Assembly (NCBI RefSeq): GCF_014699005.1
Contig: NZ_JACWZY010000023.1
Location: 88,643 to 152,642, forward strand
Length of the DNA stretch: 64,000 nucleotides
DNA from: Spirosoma profusum
GTDB lineage: Bacteria > Bacteroidota > Bacteroidia > Cytophagales > Spirosomataceae
Direction of reading: 5' to 3'
Under the pieces are notes generated by a model. That model saw only the letters and a program-made list of their open reading frames with translations, was not told the DNA's origin and searched no databases. Shown here in pieces: positions 63,968-64,000 of the stretch (position 1 is the stretch's first letter; each line of letters starts with the position of its first letter). Position numbers and translations under genes: made by a program.

Positions 63968-64000
63968 ATGGAAGAAAACTTGAATCAGCCTTCGATCCCT
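63968..64000 (+). CDS. Start of a further gene, cut by the window end
   Basis: ATG at 63968 opens a frame of 11 codons (MEENLNQPSIP) that continues beyond the window. It lies 31 bases after the stop of the unknown membrane protein. Nothing can be said about its function. Confidence 0.4.
   Translation, partial: MEENLNQPSIP

Noticed and set aside
1..64000. tRNA or rRNA genes, prophage or intact insertion sequence
   Set aside because: No cloverleaf with a CCA end, no rRNA core sequence, no phage structural gene and no complete transposase with terminal repeats was recognised by eye. A tRNA scan would settle this.

Overview
The window looks like a chromosomal segment of a Bacteroidota bacterium of the order Cytophagales, most like Spirosoma. 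This is inferred from gene content and signals, not from any search. The signs are: lipoproteins with short lipoboxes, TonB-dependent receptors with an N-terminal carboxypeptidase-regulatory-like domain, a fused SecDF, DUF4374 and PepSY proteins, VCBS/ASPIC proteins, few strong Shine-Dalgarno sequences, and several promoters with the Bacteroidota -7 element TAnnTTTG. No tRNA, rRNA, CRISPR array, intact insertion sequence or prophage was seen. The pentamer TACGT/ACGTA is strongly over-represented in most genes.

Layout. 1-8.4 kb (+): two paralogous VCBS/ASPIC lipoproteins and a vanadium-haloperoxidase-like lipoprotein. 8.5-11.5 kb (-): a TetR regulator, a 41-residue lipoprotein and an arginine decarboxylase. 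11.6-12.1 kb: the tail of a broken beta-helix protein. 12.3-22.6 kb: housekeeping genes pdhB, nadC, secDF and an amino-acid permease, then a sulfur pair (TauE/SafE exporter plus metallo-beta-lactamase/double-rhodanese protein). 22.6-28 kb (-): a 1781-residue secreted protein with about 19 fibronectin-III repeats. 28.2-33.5 kb: M16 and M61 peptidases around a small membrane protein.

33.6-48.4 kb is a complete nitrate-assimilation island built around a divergent promoter region at 42.8-43.06 kb. Leftward are cobA (siroheme), an alginate-export-type porin, a NarK-type transporter, a nitrate reductase fused to its own NAD(P)H:flavin reductase and BFD iron-sulfur domain, and a sulfite/nitrite-reductase-like protein ending in a rubredoxin domain. 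Rightward are nirB, nirD, a PilJ/NarX-type sensor kinase and a NarL-type response regulator. Together they would sense nitrate or nitrite, import it, reduce it to ammonium and make the siroheme needed. Long inverted repeats lie in many gene junctions here. Several belong to a REP-like family whose arms show compensatory base changes.

48.6-51.6 kb: a TonB-dependent receptor of unknown substrate. 51.8-56.4 kb: an Lrp regulator divergent from a cobalamin riboswitch, metE, a PTPS/QueD-family enzyme and an MTHFR-like protein, a B12-repressible methionine/one-carbon cassette with less TACGT enrichment. 56.5-62.7 kb: an iron/siderophore uptake operon (TonB receptor, DUF4374 lipoprotein, PepSY membrane protein, small membrane protein) facing an AraC regulator across a palindromic operator. 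The last 1.3 kb is AT-rich, with a decayed ISL3-type transposase tail, a membrane/coiled-coil protein of unknown function and the start of another gene.
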